This document shows, piece by piece, positions 15,992-25,193 of a stretch of 64,000 nucleotides of DNA (the first letter of the stretch is position 1; each line of letters starts with the position of its first letter). The translations under genes and the position numbers were made by a program. Below the pieces are notes generated by a model. That model made no database searches and was not told where the DNA came from. It saw nothing but the letters and a program-made list of their open reading frames with translations. Source of the stretch: Flavobacterium sp. SLB02 (GTDB lineage: Bacteria; Bacteroidota; Bacteroidia; Flavobacteriales; Flavobacteriaceae); NCBI RefSeq assembly GCF_009664855.1, contig NZ_CP045928.1:4930331-4994330 (forward strand), written 5' to 3'.

Positions 15992-16753
15992 ATGAAATCA
16001 CATTTCAAACAAATAGTTATTGTTATCCTTTCTATATTCCTTTTAAGCTGTAGTTCTGACGATTCCGCTTCAAAAACGGCAGTTATTCCCCCCGTGCCTG
16101 TTACTCCACCCAAAACAGAAATCCCAACTACACCTATTTCAGGTACTGTAAAATACCTGGCTTTAGGCGATAGTTATACCATTGGCCAAAGTGTTTGCCA
16201 AACTTGTCGTTTTCCTGAACAGTTAAAATCAAGTTTGAAAACAATTTATCCTCAAACCGATTTTTCATTAAAAGTAATTGCCAGAACAGGCTGGACCACT
16301 GCAAACCTAATCTCGGCAGTAAATAACGAAAATCTCGATGCAGATTATGATTTGGTTACACTCTTAATTGGTGTCAACAATCAATATCAGCAAATGGACT
16401 TTTCTGTCTATCAAAAAGAATTTCCACATTTACTAAGCAAAGCCATACAACTGGCAAAAGGTGCTAAGAAAAACGTAATTGTAGTTTCGATTCCTGATTA
16501 TGCTTATACGCCATTTGCCTCGGGTTACAGTAGCTCAAAACGAGCACAAATTTCGAATGAAATTGACCAATACAATACTTTTGCAGAAAATACCTGTATA
16601 AGCAAAGGAGTGAGTTTTATTTCTATAACCAACATTACACGCCAAAGCAACAGCAACTTAATAGCTTCAGATGGCTTACATCCTTCAGAAACGACCTATA
16701 AATTGTTTGTAGATCGTATGATTCCTCAAGCAAAAATGATTTTGCAGGATTAG
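15992..16753 (+). CDS. SGNH/GDSL-family hydrolase, lipoprotein
   Basis: About 253 aa from MKSHFKQIVIVILSIFLLSC; starts 12 and 9 codons upstream are also open but would put a second hydrophobic stretch before the signal peptide. Lipobox LLSC, then a Pro/Thr-rich linker. SGNH blocks: nucleophile in LALGDSYTIGQS, block III as GVNNQY (Asn present, usual Asp replaced by Asn), and block V DGLHPSE with Asp and His. An exported esterase or acetylhydrolase is likely; substrate unknown. Confidence 0.85.
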   Translation: MKSHFKQIVIVILSIFLLSCSSDDSASKTAVIPPVPVTPPKTEIPTTPISGTVKYLALGDSYTIGQSVCQTCRFPEQLKSSLKTIYPQTDFSLKVIARTGWTTANLISAVNNENLDADYDLVTLLIGVNNQYQQMDFSVYQKEFPHLLSKAIQLAKGAKKNVIVVSIPDYAYTPFASGYSSSKRAQISNEIDQYNTFAENTCISKGVSFISITNITRQSNSNLIASDGLHPSETTYKLFVDRMIPQAKMILQD

Positions 16754-16793
16754 TTTTTAGAAGCATAAAATCAATTTCCAAAACACCAATTGT

Positions 16794-16858
16794 CCGGCTA
16801 TTAGCTATATCTTTTATGGCGAACCCCGCCATAAAAGGATATCGCTGCTATCGGGGCT
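16794..16858 (-). repeat. Dispersed hairpin element, family A, copy 1
   Basis: Core stem CTTTTATGGCG and CGCCATAAAAG inside outer blocks that read, on the minus strand, GATAGCAGCGATATCCTTTT and AAAAGATATAGCTAATAGCC. The outer blocks match the elements at 32301-32382 and 38860-38935, while the inner stem differs. Likely also a terminator for the SGNH gene. Confidence 0.75.
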
Positions 16859-16920
16859 AAACGAGATATTTTAGTTTTTTAAGAAATTTTAGCTGGATTT
16901 CAGTAGCGTATGAAAAAGTA

Positions 16921-16982
16921 AACACGAATTTCACAAACTACGTTAACTATTAAAATTAGTGTCAATTTGTGAAATTCGTGTT
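16921..16982. repeat. Inverted repeat, dispersed hairpin family B
   Basis: Perfect 17-bp arms AACACGAATTTCACAAA and TTTGTGAAATTCGTGTT with a 28-base loop, followed by a T-run. Similar wording (CACGAATTTCACGAATTAGC) occurs at about 29698 and, in varied form, around 35650-35800 and 40913-41108. Confidence 0.75.
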
Positions 16983-16999
16983 CATTTTTTTATTCTTTC

Positions 17000-18037
17000 T
17001 CAAGAAATTTTAGTTTGACTTTTATTAGATTTCCAGATAAATCCATCGAGCAAATAATGTGTAAATTGTGGTACACTCAATAACGGAACAATCAAAAATT
17101 GCCAGCCAGAAAAATCAAAAGTTGTTAGGGAGAAGTTTCCATTCCAGACTAAAATTTCCCATAAAAATTCTTCGGTAAAAGCAATTCCCATTAAAATCAG
17201 AATATAAATAAAGATTGCATTATAGCTTTTTAAATAACTAAAAACGCCCAAACTCTTAGTTGATTTATTTTCGATTTCCCTAAAATAAACCAATGCCATG
17301 TACGGGATTCCGTGAGAGACTACATTTAGTAACGTAAAAATAAGATCATCATTAAAATACACAATCCCAAAAAACCATGATAACGCCGTTCCCAGGATAA
17401 TGGCATTTTTAGGAATATTAAAAAACTTATTATTTATGCTTTTGTAAATGCTATAACTTACATAAATCAGTAAAATTGAAATATAAATCCAAAACAAGAT
17501 CTCTAGCAAAAAGGTATTCTCAAAACGAAAAAACTCATTTTCAACAAACCAGTTGAATTTTCTTTCAGACGAAAAAAACCAATACAACATGGGATATCCA
17601 GTTGAAGCATAAATTGCCAAATTATCGATGCAAACCGACAGTCTGGTTTTTTCTTCGTTTCTCGCATACAATCGCATAAAGCCATATTGCTGCCTGATGA
17701 AATGAAAAACAGCCACATACGCCAGAAATGACCAAAAGACCAAACTTCCAAAAGAAAAAAGAATAATCCCAATAGCGAAACAAATGGTGGGCAAAAGCAA
17801 CAATCTCTTTTTGTTCTTTTTGAATTCATCGGCTACAAAATAGGTTTTGAACAAAGTGGCATAAACGTGCGCCACATCAATAAAAACAATAAGGAAAAGC
17901 CAGGTATAAAACGAGTATTTATTCTCTATTTCAGTAATATAATCCTGCAACAAAAATATAATGGCCAATACAAAAAATGATGGACCAATGATGAATGTCA
18001 AATCGGTTTTGGCTTTATGAATCCAGGGCTGTTTCAT
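17000..18037 (-). CDS. Polytopic membrane protein with conserved-looking histidines
   Basis: 345 aa with about eight predicted membrane helices. Histidine-bearing segments IDVAHVYATLF, AVFHFIRQQYGFMRL, VVSHGIPYMALVYF and VPQFTHYLLDGFIWK are spaced through the helices, reminiscent of membrane enzymes that bind metal with histidines; this is inference. It is the last gene of the polyamine-type operon and overlaps the FAD oxidase gene by 23 bases, indicating coupled translation. I do not recognise a named family. Confidence 0.75.
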   Translation of the reverse strand: MKQPWIHKAKTDLTFIIGPSFFVLAIIFLLQDYITEIENKYSFYTWLFLIVFIDVAHVYATLFKTYFVADEFKKNKKRLLLLPTICFAIGIILFSFGSLVFWSFLAYVAVFHFIRQQYGFMRLYARNEEKTRLSVCIDNLAIYASTGYPMLYWFFSSERKFNWFVENEFFRFENTFLLEILFWIYISILLIYVSYSIYKSINNKFFNIPKNAIILGTALSWFFGIVYFNDDLIFTLLNVVSHGIPYMALVYFREIENKSTKSLGVFSYLKSYNAIFIYILILMGIAFTEEFLWEILVWNGNFSLTTFDFSGWQFLIVPLLSVPQFTHYLLDGFIWKSNKSQTKIS

Positions 18038-19646
18038 CTAAAATTTGGTTTACTACATTAATTCCGTGATGAAAAGCTTCTTCAAAAATGGATATTCCCG
18101 ATAAATCCGTGTGGGCAAAATAGATTTTATTCTCAATATTTCCTGAAGCTTCTTTTTTGGCTTTGCCAAAAATAAATCCAGGCGCAGGACTTACCATTCC
18201 GTGACCTAATAAAAAAACTTCCATTTGTTCTGTACATTCTTCAATATCGGGATGCGCAATTTTCAGGTCATCAAAAACGAATTGTTTCCAATATTCCTTA
18301 TTCTTTTTGTAGAGTTCTTTTCGTGATTTTTTTAAATCAGCAGAAGAGAAACTATAATAATACGTAATCACCTTTTTGGGCTGAACCTGATTTAAAGACT
18401 GATGCTGATCATAGACATATCCTAAACCTTTTGCATCATAAATAACATTATCCCACGAAAGCGGAAAACTAAAATTATCGGCTAAATCAGTCACGGTTAA
18501 GCTTGCCAAAAGCCAGGGTGTATAATGAAATTCTTTTGTGAATTCTTTTCGGTCCTTTATCAAATACTGATTTACAAATTGAGGTGTTGCCATGATTACT
18601 TTATCAGCAATAATTTCTACCGAAACCTTTTTGACATCATCAAAGGCTTTGGCAACCACTTTATTATTTTTGACTTTTACCTCATAAACCAAATGGTTTT
18701 TCAGCGTTTTTTGATCGGTATATTTTTTGAGATGAGAAGCTAATCTGGCGTTTCCTTCCGGCCAGGTTAAAACGCTGTCTTTTTTATCTGAAGTGGCATC
18801 TTGCTTTCTTCCCGCAAAATATTGAATACCAGCCCAGGCCGAAACATAATGTATACCCAATCCGAAATCGTCTTTGCAGCAATAATCGATATAATTGAAT
18901 AAAGGTTCGGCTGTGAAATTGTTGGTTTCAAACCATTCTTTCATCGTGATTTTATCCAGACTTCTGGTTGCAGCATCTTCTGAAGAAAGACCAAGCGGAA
19001 TATCAAATAAATACTTTCCGTCGTTTCCCTTTCCTTCCCGAAAAGCATCCATTAATTTAAAAAAGCGCTGAAACTCCAGATCCTGATTTTTAGAATTTCC
19101 TTCTTTCGGGACAACTCCTTCCTGCCAGTTATTTTTATAAAATAATCGTTCATCGGGAGCAAAAGACAATTGTAGTTCATCAAAAACAGGAAGTCCTTTT
19201 GAATCGTAACCCTGTATGATTTTTTCTTCTTCAAGAAATTGTAATAATTCTTTGTCCTTAAAATTAGGCAACGGCAGATAATGCGCGCCCAGTGGAAACT
19301 TAGAATATCGGTTTTCCCCATTTGATGAATTTCCACCCAAATGTCCCTCTAATTCAACCAATAGAAAATCAGAAATTCCCTTTTTATGAAATTGTCTGGC
19401 AGCACTTAATCCTGAAATTCCTCCTCCAACAATTAAATACGGAATATGAATTTGAGATGTTGGTTCCGGGAAATCTTTTATCCAAAGCCTGTGCCCCAAA
19501 AGATGATTGGTTCCGGACAAACGAAGCAACAGTTGAATAATTTTATCGGAACAAAATTGCAGAAACGGAATTAACAATAAAGAAGCTCCAATTCCTTTTA
19601 CAAAACTGCGCCTTGATTTACTGTAATTTTCCCCATTCTTCATCAA
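18015..19646 (-). CDS. Tat-exported FAD-dependent amine oxidase-like protein
   Basis: 543 aa. The N-terminus has a twin-arginine signal (SRRSFVKGIGASLLLIPFLQF), so a folded, cofactor-loaded protein is exported. The FAD-binding motif follows at about 70-95 (YLIVGGGISGLSAARQFHKK, then ELEGHLGGNS). The C-terminal part ends with YFAHTDLSGISIFEEAFHHG, the second flavin-contact region of amine-oxidase-type enzymes. It overlaps the spermidine-synthase-like gene by 29 bases and lies downstream of an AdoMet decarboxylase, so a polyamine or polyamine conjugate is a plausible substrate. Confidence 0.82.
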   Translation of the reverse strand: MMKNGENYSKSRRSFVKGIGASLLLIPFLQFCSDKIIQLLLRLSGTNHLLGHRLWIKDFPEPTSQIHIPYLIVGGGISGLSAARQFHKKGISDFLLVELEGHLGGNSSNGENRYSKFPLGAHYLPLPNFKDKELLQFLEEEKIIQGYDSKGLPVFDELQLSFAPDERLFYKNNWQEGVVPKEGNSKNQDLEFQRFFKLMDAFREGKGNDGKYLFDIPLGLSSEDAATRSLDKITMKEWFETNNFTAEPLFNYIDYCCKDDFGLGIHYVSAWAGIQYFAGRKQDATSDKKDSVLTWPEGNARLASHLKKYTDQKTLKNHLVYEVKVKNNKVVAKAFDDVKKVSVEIIADKVIMATPQFVNQYLIKDRKEFTKEFHYTPWLLASLTVTDLADNFSFPLSWDNVIYDAKGLGYVYDQHQSLNQVQPKKVITYYYSFSSADLKKSRKELYKKNKEYWKQFVFDDLKIAHPDIEECTEQMEVFLLGHGMVSPAPGFIFGKAKKEASGNIENKIYFAHTDLSGISIFEEAFHHGINVVNQILDETALDS

Positions 19647-21150
19647 AATAGCGTACTAAAATTTGGTTGTCTAATCGATTGATTTCAATTTCATTTGAGA
19701 TCATATCATTGGTAAAATAATTGAATCTGTCAAATTGATAATTGTAGAATTTTAATCCGTCAGCCTTTCTGTTTACATTGTTAAAAGTAGTTCCAAAACC
19801 ATTAATGGCAATGGTATATCCCCATTCTCCAAACGAAGGAACATAGGCGTGATACGCTTCGACCTGAGGAAAAACCTGCATGACGGTTTTGTTGATACAC
19901 CAAAATGATTTTGGCGCAAAATAAGGTGAAGTAGTTTGTATAACCACTGCTGCATCAGGTTGCAGAATCGTTTTTATCGTTTGGTAAAAATTCAAAGAAT
20001 ATAACTTTCCTAAACTATAATTGGACGGATCCGGAAAATCGATAATCGCAACATCGAATTTTTCTTTACAGTTTTTTGCCCAAATATAAGCATCGGTATT
20101 GATAACGGTAACTTTCGGGTTGTTAAGCGAACCTTTATTGAAATCCGTTAGCACTTTATTGGTTTGAAACAATTTTGTCATTCCATGATCAAGATCAACC
20201 AAGGTGACTTTTTCAACGTCTTTGTATTTTAAAATTTCACGCACTGCGAGACCATCACCTCCGCCCAAAACTAAAACATGCTTCACGTTTTTGGCAATTG
20301 ACATTGCAGGATGAACCAGAGCTTCGTGGTATCGATATTCATCTGCAGAGCTGAATTGTAGGTTGTTGTTTAAATAAAGCCTGTAATCGCTCTTATTATG
20401 CGTTAAAACGATTCTCTGATAAGGAGTTGAGTTCGTATAAATGATATTTTCTCCGTAAAGCTTTCCTTCTGAATAAGATAAGATAACATCAGAGAAAAGA
20501 AAAACGCCTAATAAAATTATAAATGAGAAAATGGCTTTTGCTTTTAAGAAGTAACTGTTCTTTAATTCTTTCTTCAAAAGAAAACACAAAGCAATAGCAA
20601 TACTTACATTGATCATCCCAAAGAATAATGAGGTTCCCATGATCCCTAATTTAGGAACCAGAATCAACGGGAACAATATCGATGCCAATAAAGCGCCAAT
20701 ATAATCGAAGGTAAAAACATTAGAAACCAAATCTCTGAACTCGACTTTGTCTTTCAGGATATTCATTAAAAGCGGAATTTCTAACCCAACCAGAAATCCT
20801 GTTATAAAGACCAGTAAATACAAAATGAACTGAAAGTACTCGACACTTTCGAACAATAAAAATAAAACTACCGAACTCAGGCCGCCAATTAAGCCTACCA
20901 ATATCTCGATTTCGACAAAAGTATTGAGTAGATTTTTATGGAAAAACTTAGAAAAAAATGAGCCAATACCCATTGAAAACAGGTATACGCCAATAATAAA
21001 CGAAAATTGTTTGACCGAATCGCCTAATAAATAACTGGCCAAAGTACCCGCAACAAGCTCGTAAATAAGCCCGCAGGTCGCAATAACAAATACAGCAAAC
21101 AGCAATAAAAACTCAAACCTAAGAAACTTTTTACCCATGAATTGCGGCAC
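19618..21150 (-). CDS. Membrane-embedded spermidine-synthase-like aminopropyltransferase
   Basis: 510 aa. Residues 1-220 carry about seven membrane helices; the C-terminal half is a spermidine synthase fold with HVLVLGGGDGLAVREILKY for the nucleotide part of the aminopropyl donor, the acidic VTLVDLDHGM, and FDVAIIDFPDPSNYSLGKLY in place of the usual DSTDP. Family members transfer an aminopropyl group from decarboxylated AdoMet to an amine. Decarboxylated AdoMet would be supplied by SpeH at the head of this operon. The acceptor is unknown. Gene overlaps DUF350 by 20 bases. Confidence 0.88.
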   Translation of the reverse strand: MPQFMGKKFLRFEFLLLFAVFVIATCGLIYELVAGTLASYLLGDSVKQFSFIIGVYLFSMGIGSFFSKFFHKNLLNTFVEIEILVGLIGGLSSVVLFLLFESVEYFQFILYLLVFITGFLVGLEIPLLMNILKDKVEFRDLVSNVFTFDYIGALLASILFPLILVPKLGIMGTSLFFGMINVSIAIALCFLLKKELKNSYFLKAKAIFSFIILLGVFLFSDVILSYSEGKLYGENIIYTNSTPYQRIVLTHNKSDYRLYLNNNLQFSSADEYRYHEALVHPAMSIAKNVKHVLVLGGGDGLAVREILKYKDVEKVTLVDLDHGMTKLFQTNKVLTDFNKGSLNNPKVTVINTDAYIWAKNCKEKFDVAIIDFPDPSNYSLGKLYSLNFYQTIKTILQPDAAVVIQTTSPYFAPKSFWCINKTVMQVFPQVEAYHAYVPSFGEWGYTIAINGFGTTFNNVNRKADGLKFYNYQFDRFNYFTNDMISNEIEINRLDNQILVRYFDEEWGKLQ

Positions 21151-21346
21151 TAATAATCATTGAAATACCAATGATAAATGCTGCCAAAACAATAGCAACA
21201 GCAATATTATTTTTCTCGACAACCTCTTTCCAAGTGTTTTCGGGAGTCATTTTTTCGATGATGAAATAAGCTGCTATTAAAATAACAAACCCTAAAACTG
21301 AATAAATGATCGAATTAACGATGGGCTGATAATGTATTAAATCCAT
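21131..21346 (-). CDS. DUF350 small membrane protein
   Basis: 71 aa with two membrane helices (about 12-30 and 47-68) joined by a short charged loop with EKMTPENTWKE. It matches a half-length DUF350 (YjfL-type) protein; larger members have this unit doubled. DUF350 genes recur near polyamine and glutathionylspermidine-like synthetase genes in many bacteria, as is the case here. Function unknown; a membrane partner for the aminopropyltransferase is possible. Confidence 0.82.
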   Translation of the reverse strand: MDLIHYQPIVNSIIYSVLGFVILIAAYFIIEKMTPENTWKEVVEKNNIAVAIVLAAFIIGISMIISAAIHG

Positions 21347-21357
21347 ACTTTAGAAAT

Positions 21358-21537
21358 TTATTTATGATAAAAATGGTTAACTGAACTTCGACTTCCTGAT
21401 GTGCTATATTTTTCTGTTGTTTCGCAATCGCAAATTCGGTTTCCCGAATAAGCAAAATACAAATAAGCCGCAAAACAAAAAAAGCCTATTGCGAGTGCGG
21501 CTAAATTATTCTTTATAAAATCAAAAATACTTTTCAT
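21358..21537 (-). CDS. 59-aa single-pass membrane peptide in polyamine-type operon
   Basis: Read directly: MKSIFDFIKNNLAALAIGFF, then a hydrophobic helix through about residue 30, followed by a small tail SGNRICDCETTEKYSTSG. It sits 11 bases before DUF350 and 5 bases after DUF4178, fitting the tight spacing of this operon, which supports a real gene. The CDC pair after the helix suggests a periplasmic metal or thiol site. No family recognised. Confidence 0.65.
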   Translation of the reverse strand: MKSIFDFIKNNLAALAIGFFCFAAYLYFAYSGNRICDCETTEKYSTSGSRSSVNHFYHK

Positions 21538-21542
21538 AATGG

Positions 21543-22772
21543 TTATTCGCTGTAGGGAGAGTAAGAGCTATCTTCCCACCTGGTTTTTTCAAAATTAATT
21601 TTAAAATATCGTATCACGATATATACCACAATCATAAATATGGCAATGATCCATACATTTCGACTCGAAGGCTGATTCCATACCACTTTCACTTTCATCG
21701 CCGTGTTTTTACTATCTTCAGGTGCTTTTAGCGGTTTGATCAAAAGGTGGTATTTACCTGCTTTTACTCCGCAAATATTAAATTTTTCAGACCAGTTTCC
21801 TTCTGTCCAGCTTTCGCCATCTTCGTAGCCGTGATAATACTCAATATCTTTATTGGCATGAATTTCATCATTTGTGGTTTCATTTACCAAGGCAACATCT
21901 ACATTGGCCCATGAATTATCAACATCTGTAGACACCTGAACAGTCACCGGAGCCGAACCTCCTTTTAAAACAAATGATCCACTTGTCAGTTCCCGATCGT
22001 TAAAATCAGTAAACGCAATCGCTTTGTCAAAAACAACCTGTTCTGCCTGATCTTTATAAATGTACCAGTTTGTTGTAATGATCATTAAAAGAAAAATGCA
22101 AAAAATGATAGCCGTATTATTTACATCAAAATAATAAGGCTGGACAATATTTACACCAGATTGGTATGGTAAATCAACATTTGGGAATCCTTTTTTAATT
22201 TCTTTTTTACTAATATATTCTCCAAGAAAAGCGGTTTCGACACCATTCCTTTTTTCGATAGAAATCATCAGAGGCGGCTGAATATATTCTGTCAAATGAA
22301 CTCTTTTAGTGGGTAATTCAAAATCAAAATATCCTTGTGCGTTGTCTATTTCAGTATCAGAATATTCATAAAGATGAAATGAACTGCTATTATACGTTAT
22401 CGATTTTGGGTGTGTTCGTACATCAAATTTTTCTTCCATTTCGGTCAAAAATATCCAATGCCCGTCTGATTCAGAAAGGTAAACGAAATCGCCGGCATCA
22501 TTTTTTAAGATATATTCTCTCCAATGATAACCACCGTTGATCTTTTTGGTTATCGCACCGGTAACCCTATATTCAGACCCTTTTAGAAAACCTTTATCAC
22601 CAATTTTAAAATTAAAATAGTTTACCTCAGGCTTAAATTTAGATCTTAAACGAAGCTGGCCCTCACTATCTGCCCAATACAAGCTATGACAATTGGGGCA
22701 GACAAAATTTACTACTTCAAAACCAACTTCTAATTCGGTAACAGTATCACAATTGTAACAAGGAACTCTCAT
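21543..22772 (-). CDS. DUF4178 protein with N-terminal zinc ribbon
   Basis: 409 aa. The N-terminus has two CxxC pairs (PCYNCDT and VCPNCHS), a zinc ribbon. Residues about 50-160 are the beta-rich DUF4178 domain (FLKGSEYRVTGAITKKINGG, WREYILKNDAGDFVYLSES). Two membrane helices lie at about 228-245 and 374-392, with a beta domain between them. DUF4178 proteins co-occur with AdoMet decarboxylase and DUF350. The gene starts three bases after speH ends and is followed by a 59-aa gene after five bases. Confidence 0.82.
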   Translation of the reverse strand: MRVPCYNCDTVTELEVGFEVVNFVCPNCHSLYWADSEGQLRLRSKFKPEVNYFNFKIGDKGFLKGSEYRVTGAITKKINGGYHWREYILKNDAGDFVYLSESDGHWIFLTEMEEKFDVRTHPKSITYNSSSFHLYEYSDTEIDNAQGYFDFELPTKRVHLTEYIQPPLMISIEKRNGVETAFLGEYISKKEIKKGFPNVDLPYQSGVNIVQPYYFDVNNTAIIFCIFLLMIITTNWYIYKDQAEQVVFDKAIAFTDFNDRELTSGSFVLKGGSAPVTVQVSTDVDNSWANVDVALVNETTNDEIHANKDIEYYHGYEDGESWTEGNWSEKFNICGVKAGKYHLLIKPLKAPEDSKNTAMKVKVVWNQPSSRNVWIIAIFMIVVYIVIRYFKINFEKTRWEDSSYSPYSE

Positions 22773-22775
22773 AAA

Positions 22776-23138
22776 TTAACGGTTAATTTCAAAATCTTTT
22801 ATAATTGTTCCTTCAAAATAAGCAATATAGTGGGTCATAACGTCCCTTACTTTTTGCGAATTATCCTGTTGGTAATTGCACAAATAAACATCTAAAGTAA
22901 GCTGATTGTATTCTGGCCAGGTGTGTATACAAATATGGGATTCTTTCAGGCAAAACGAAATTGTGAAGCTATCATTATCAAAATCATGAACAATAACGCC
23001 TACTTTCTCAAGATTATATTGCTCTAAAATTGAATTGGTAATCGCAACAAACCCCTGACTATCTGTTAGTTTATGAGTTTCAGCGACATGTAAAGTAACC
23101 AGTTTATGTAAGCCCGGTGAATAAGGGGGTAAATCCAT
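22776..23138 (-). CDS. speH: S-adenosylmethionine decarboxylase proenzyme, SpeH type
   Basis: 120 aa from MDLPPYSPGLHKLV; the frame stays open 37 codons upstream, but that part is unlike the family. The self-cleavage/pyruvoyl site is Ser67 in KESHICIHTWPEY; His72 and Cys87 (VYLCNY) match the catalytic residues of the prokaryotic short AdoMetDC with a constant offset of four from the Thermotoga numbering. The enzyme makes decarboxylated AdoMet, the aminopropyl donor. First gene of a seven-gene operon that includes an aminopropyltransferase-like protein. Confidence 0.93.
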   Translation of the reverse strand: MDLPPYSPGLHKLVTLHVAETHKLTDSQGFVAITNSILEQYNLEKVGVIVHDFDNDSFTISFCLKESHICIHTWPEYNQLTLDVYLCNYQQDNSQKVRDVMTHYIAYFEGTIIKDFEINR

Positions 23139-23266
23139 TAAAATATTTATATACAGCATCAAATATATAATATTTTTAGATAATTTTAACAAGAAGCCTT
23201 TTTCTAATTCAATCCATTTTCTAATCCAAAAAAAGTGTAGAAAAATCATAGTCCGGAAATTATCCT

Positions 23267-23274
23267 TAATTTTG
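23267..23274 (+). promoter_or_regulatory. -7 box of the AraC-family gene
   Basis: TAATTTTG matches TAnnTTTG, 28 bases before the start. No clear -33 element. Confidence 0.5.
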
Positions 23275-23302
23275 TAAAAGTCGGCTTTTTAAGATTTAAA
23301 CA

Positions 23303-24127
23303 ATGCAAGTTTCACCGCCAAAAGAATTAGCGCCATATATAAAGCATTATCTTTTTTTAGATAACGAAGTAACCGCTATACAGAAACTTCGTTTGTTTTC
23401 TGATGGCAATACTGGTCTTGTATTCTCTTTAAAAAGCAAACTTATTTCGGGTCTTGATAATTATGAAGTAAAGAATTATTTGCCCGCATCTTTTATATAC
23501 GGACAACTCGATGGCTTTAAAGATATTTATTCTGATAATGAAATCTCTTTAATAATTGTAGTTTTTCAACCCAACGGAATACATCAATTATTAGGCATTC
23601 CGGCCAATGAATTTCAGGATGCTATTATTCCTGTTGAAGATGTGTTTGGTCAAAAAATTGCTCTACTTCAGGAAAAATTATCAGAACAAAATAATCAGGA
23701 AAGAGTTGGACTTTTAAATGAATTTTTTAGCAGTTTAATTGCGACAAAACCAGTTTCAAATCAGTTTATCATCAATAATTCGTTGAATTTTATTGTGGCC
23801 CATAAAGGCGATTTCACTCTAAAACAATTGGTGGATTATACGGGTTATACTGAAAGACATTTGGAAAGAAAGTTCAAAGAATGCATTGGGTTAAACCCGA
23901 AAAAATTTGGAAGCGTTATACGGCTACATTATTTCTTAAAGCTACTAAAATACAAATCTGATGAAACCAATCTAACCACAATTTGTTACGATGCCGGATT
24001 TGCAGATCAATCTCATTTGATAAAAGAATTCAGAAAACATACCGGAATAACTCCTAAGGAATATTTAGTTAGTACAGGAAAATTAACCAATAACCTCATC
24101 AAAACTTCGCCTGCATTCCTACTTTAA
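23303..24127 (+). CDS. AraC-family transcriptional regulator
   Basis: 274 aa, soluble. Residues 1-150 form a sensor domain of the DUF6597 kind (PPKELAPYIKHYLFLDN, FQPNGIHQLLGIPANEF). Residues about 165-262 hold two helix-turn-helix units: LKQLVDYTGYTERHLERKFK and ICYDAGFADQSHLIKEFRKH followed by TGITPKEYL. Divergent from speH and followed 69 bases later by a nitrilase gene; it may regulate either. No ligand can be inferred. Confidence 0.9.
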   Translation: MQVSPPKELAPYIKHYLFLDNEVTAIQKLRLFSDGNTGLVFSLKSKLISGLDNYEVKNYLPASFIYGQLDGFKDIYSDNEISLIIVVFQPNGIHQLLGIPANEFQDAIIPVEDVFGQKIALLQEKLSEQNNQERVGLLNEFFSSLIATKPVSNQFIINNSLNFIVAHKGDFTLKQLVDYTGYTERHLERKFKECIGLNPKKFGSVIRLHYFLKLLKYKSDETNLTTICYDAGFADQSHLIKEFRKHTGITPKEYLVSTGKLTNNLIKTSPAFLL

Positions 24128-24196
24128 AATGTCGGTTTTATACAATTTATAGAGTTCTCTTAACGCTACTTTTGACCCTCATTAATAGCGTACAAT

Positions 24197-25156
24197 ATGA
24201 AAAATCTAAAAATAGCCACGGCTCAGTTCGAAAATAAAAGCGGCGACAAAAACTATAATTTATCGGTAATCGAAAAACTTTCTGCAAAAGCGGCAAATGA
24301 AGGTTGCGATGTCATTTCGTTTCACGAATGTTCGATCACCGGATATACCTTTGCGAGACATTTATCAAGAGAACAAATGCTGAATTTAGCCGAAATTATC
24401 CCAACTGGAGAAAGCATCTTAAAACTTACTGAAATTGCTAAAAAGAATAACATTGTAATTCTGGCAGGACTTTTTGAAAAAAATGAGAATGACAATCTTT
24501 TCAAAGCTTATGTTTGTGTCGACAAAAATGGTCTGGTTGCCAAATACAGAAAACTGCATCCGTTTATAAATCCGTATTTAACGCCTGGAGATCGTTATTG
24601 TATTTTTGAAATTAAGGGCTGGAAATGCGGAATCCTTATTTGTTACGACAATAATATTATCGAAAACGTGCGTGCCACAAAACTTTTGGGTGCCGACATT
24701 ATCTTCATGCCGCACGTAACAATGTGTACGCCTTCTACCCGACCTGGTGCCGGTTTCGTCGCACCTCAGCTTTGGGAAAACCGCGAATCTGACCCAACCT
24801 CTTTACGATTAGAATTCGACGGAATCAAAGGAAGAGACTGGCTCATGAAATGGTTGCCGGCAAGAGCTTACGACAATGCCATTTATGCCGTTTTTTCGAA
24901 CCCAATTGGTATGGATGATGATCAGCTTAAAAATGGATGCTCGATGATTATTGATCCGTTTGGAGATATAATTGCTGAATGTCGTTCTTTTGATGACTCT
25001 TTTGCAACGGCTATAATAACTCCAGAAAAAAACATTAAGGCGGGAGGAAACCGTTATATAAAAGCGAGAAGACCAGAATTATACCGCAATATTATTGGGC
25101 AAAATCATGAATCTGAACAAAATGTGGTTTGGTTAAAAGCTGATGAAAAAAGTTAA
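24197..25156 (+). CDS. Carbon-nitrogen hydrolase (nitrilase superfamily)
   Basis: 319 aa. The catalytic triad is in place: Glu44 (FHECSITGY), Lys119 (KYRKLHPF) and Cys149 (ILICYDN). Members hydrolyse nitriles, amides or carbamoyl-amines; the C-terminal part with GAGFVAPQLWENRESDPTS gives no specificity. N-carbamoylputrescine-type activity would fit the polyamine operon on the other side of the AraC gene, but this is speculation. No signal peptide, so cytosolic. Confidence 0.88.
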   Translation: MKNLKIATAQFENKSGDKNYNLSVIEKLSAKAANEGCDVISFHECSITGYTFARHLSREQMLNLAEIIPTGESILKLTEIAKKNNIVILAGLFEKNENDNLFKAYVCVDKNGLVAKYRKLHPFINPYLTPGDRYCIFEIKGWKCGILICYDNNIIENVRATKLLGADIIFMPHVTMCTPSTRPGAGFVAPQLWENRESDPTSLRLEFDGIKGRDWLMKWLPARAYDNAIYAVFSNPIGMDDDQLKNGCSMIIDPFGDIIAECRSFDDSFATAIITPEKNIKAGGNRYIKARRPELYRNIIGQNHESEQNVVWLKADEKS

Positions 25157-25193
25157 AACTAAGAATTTTACTGGCATTATGCCCATGAAAATC

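Noticed and set aside
23303..25156. AraC-nitrilase pair as part of the polyamine operon
   Set aside because: Opposite strand, own promoter; only a speculative link through N-carbamoylputrescine chemistry.
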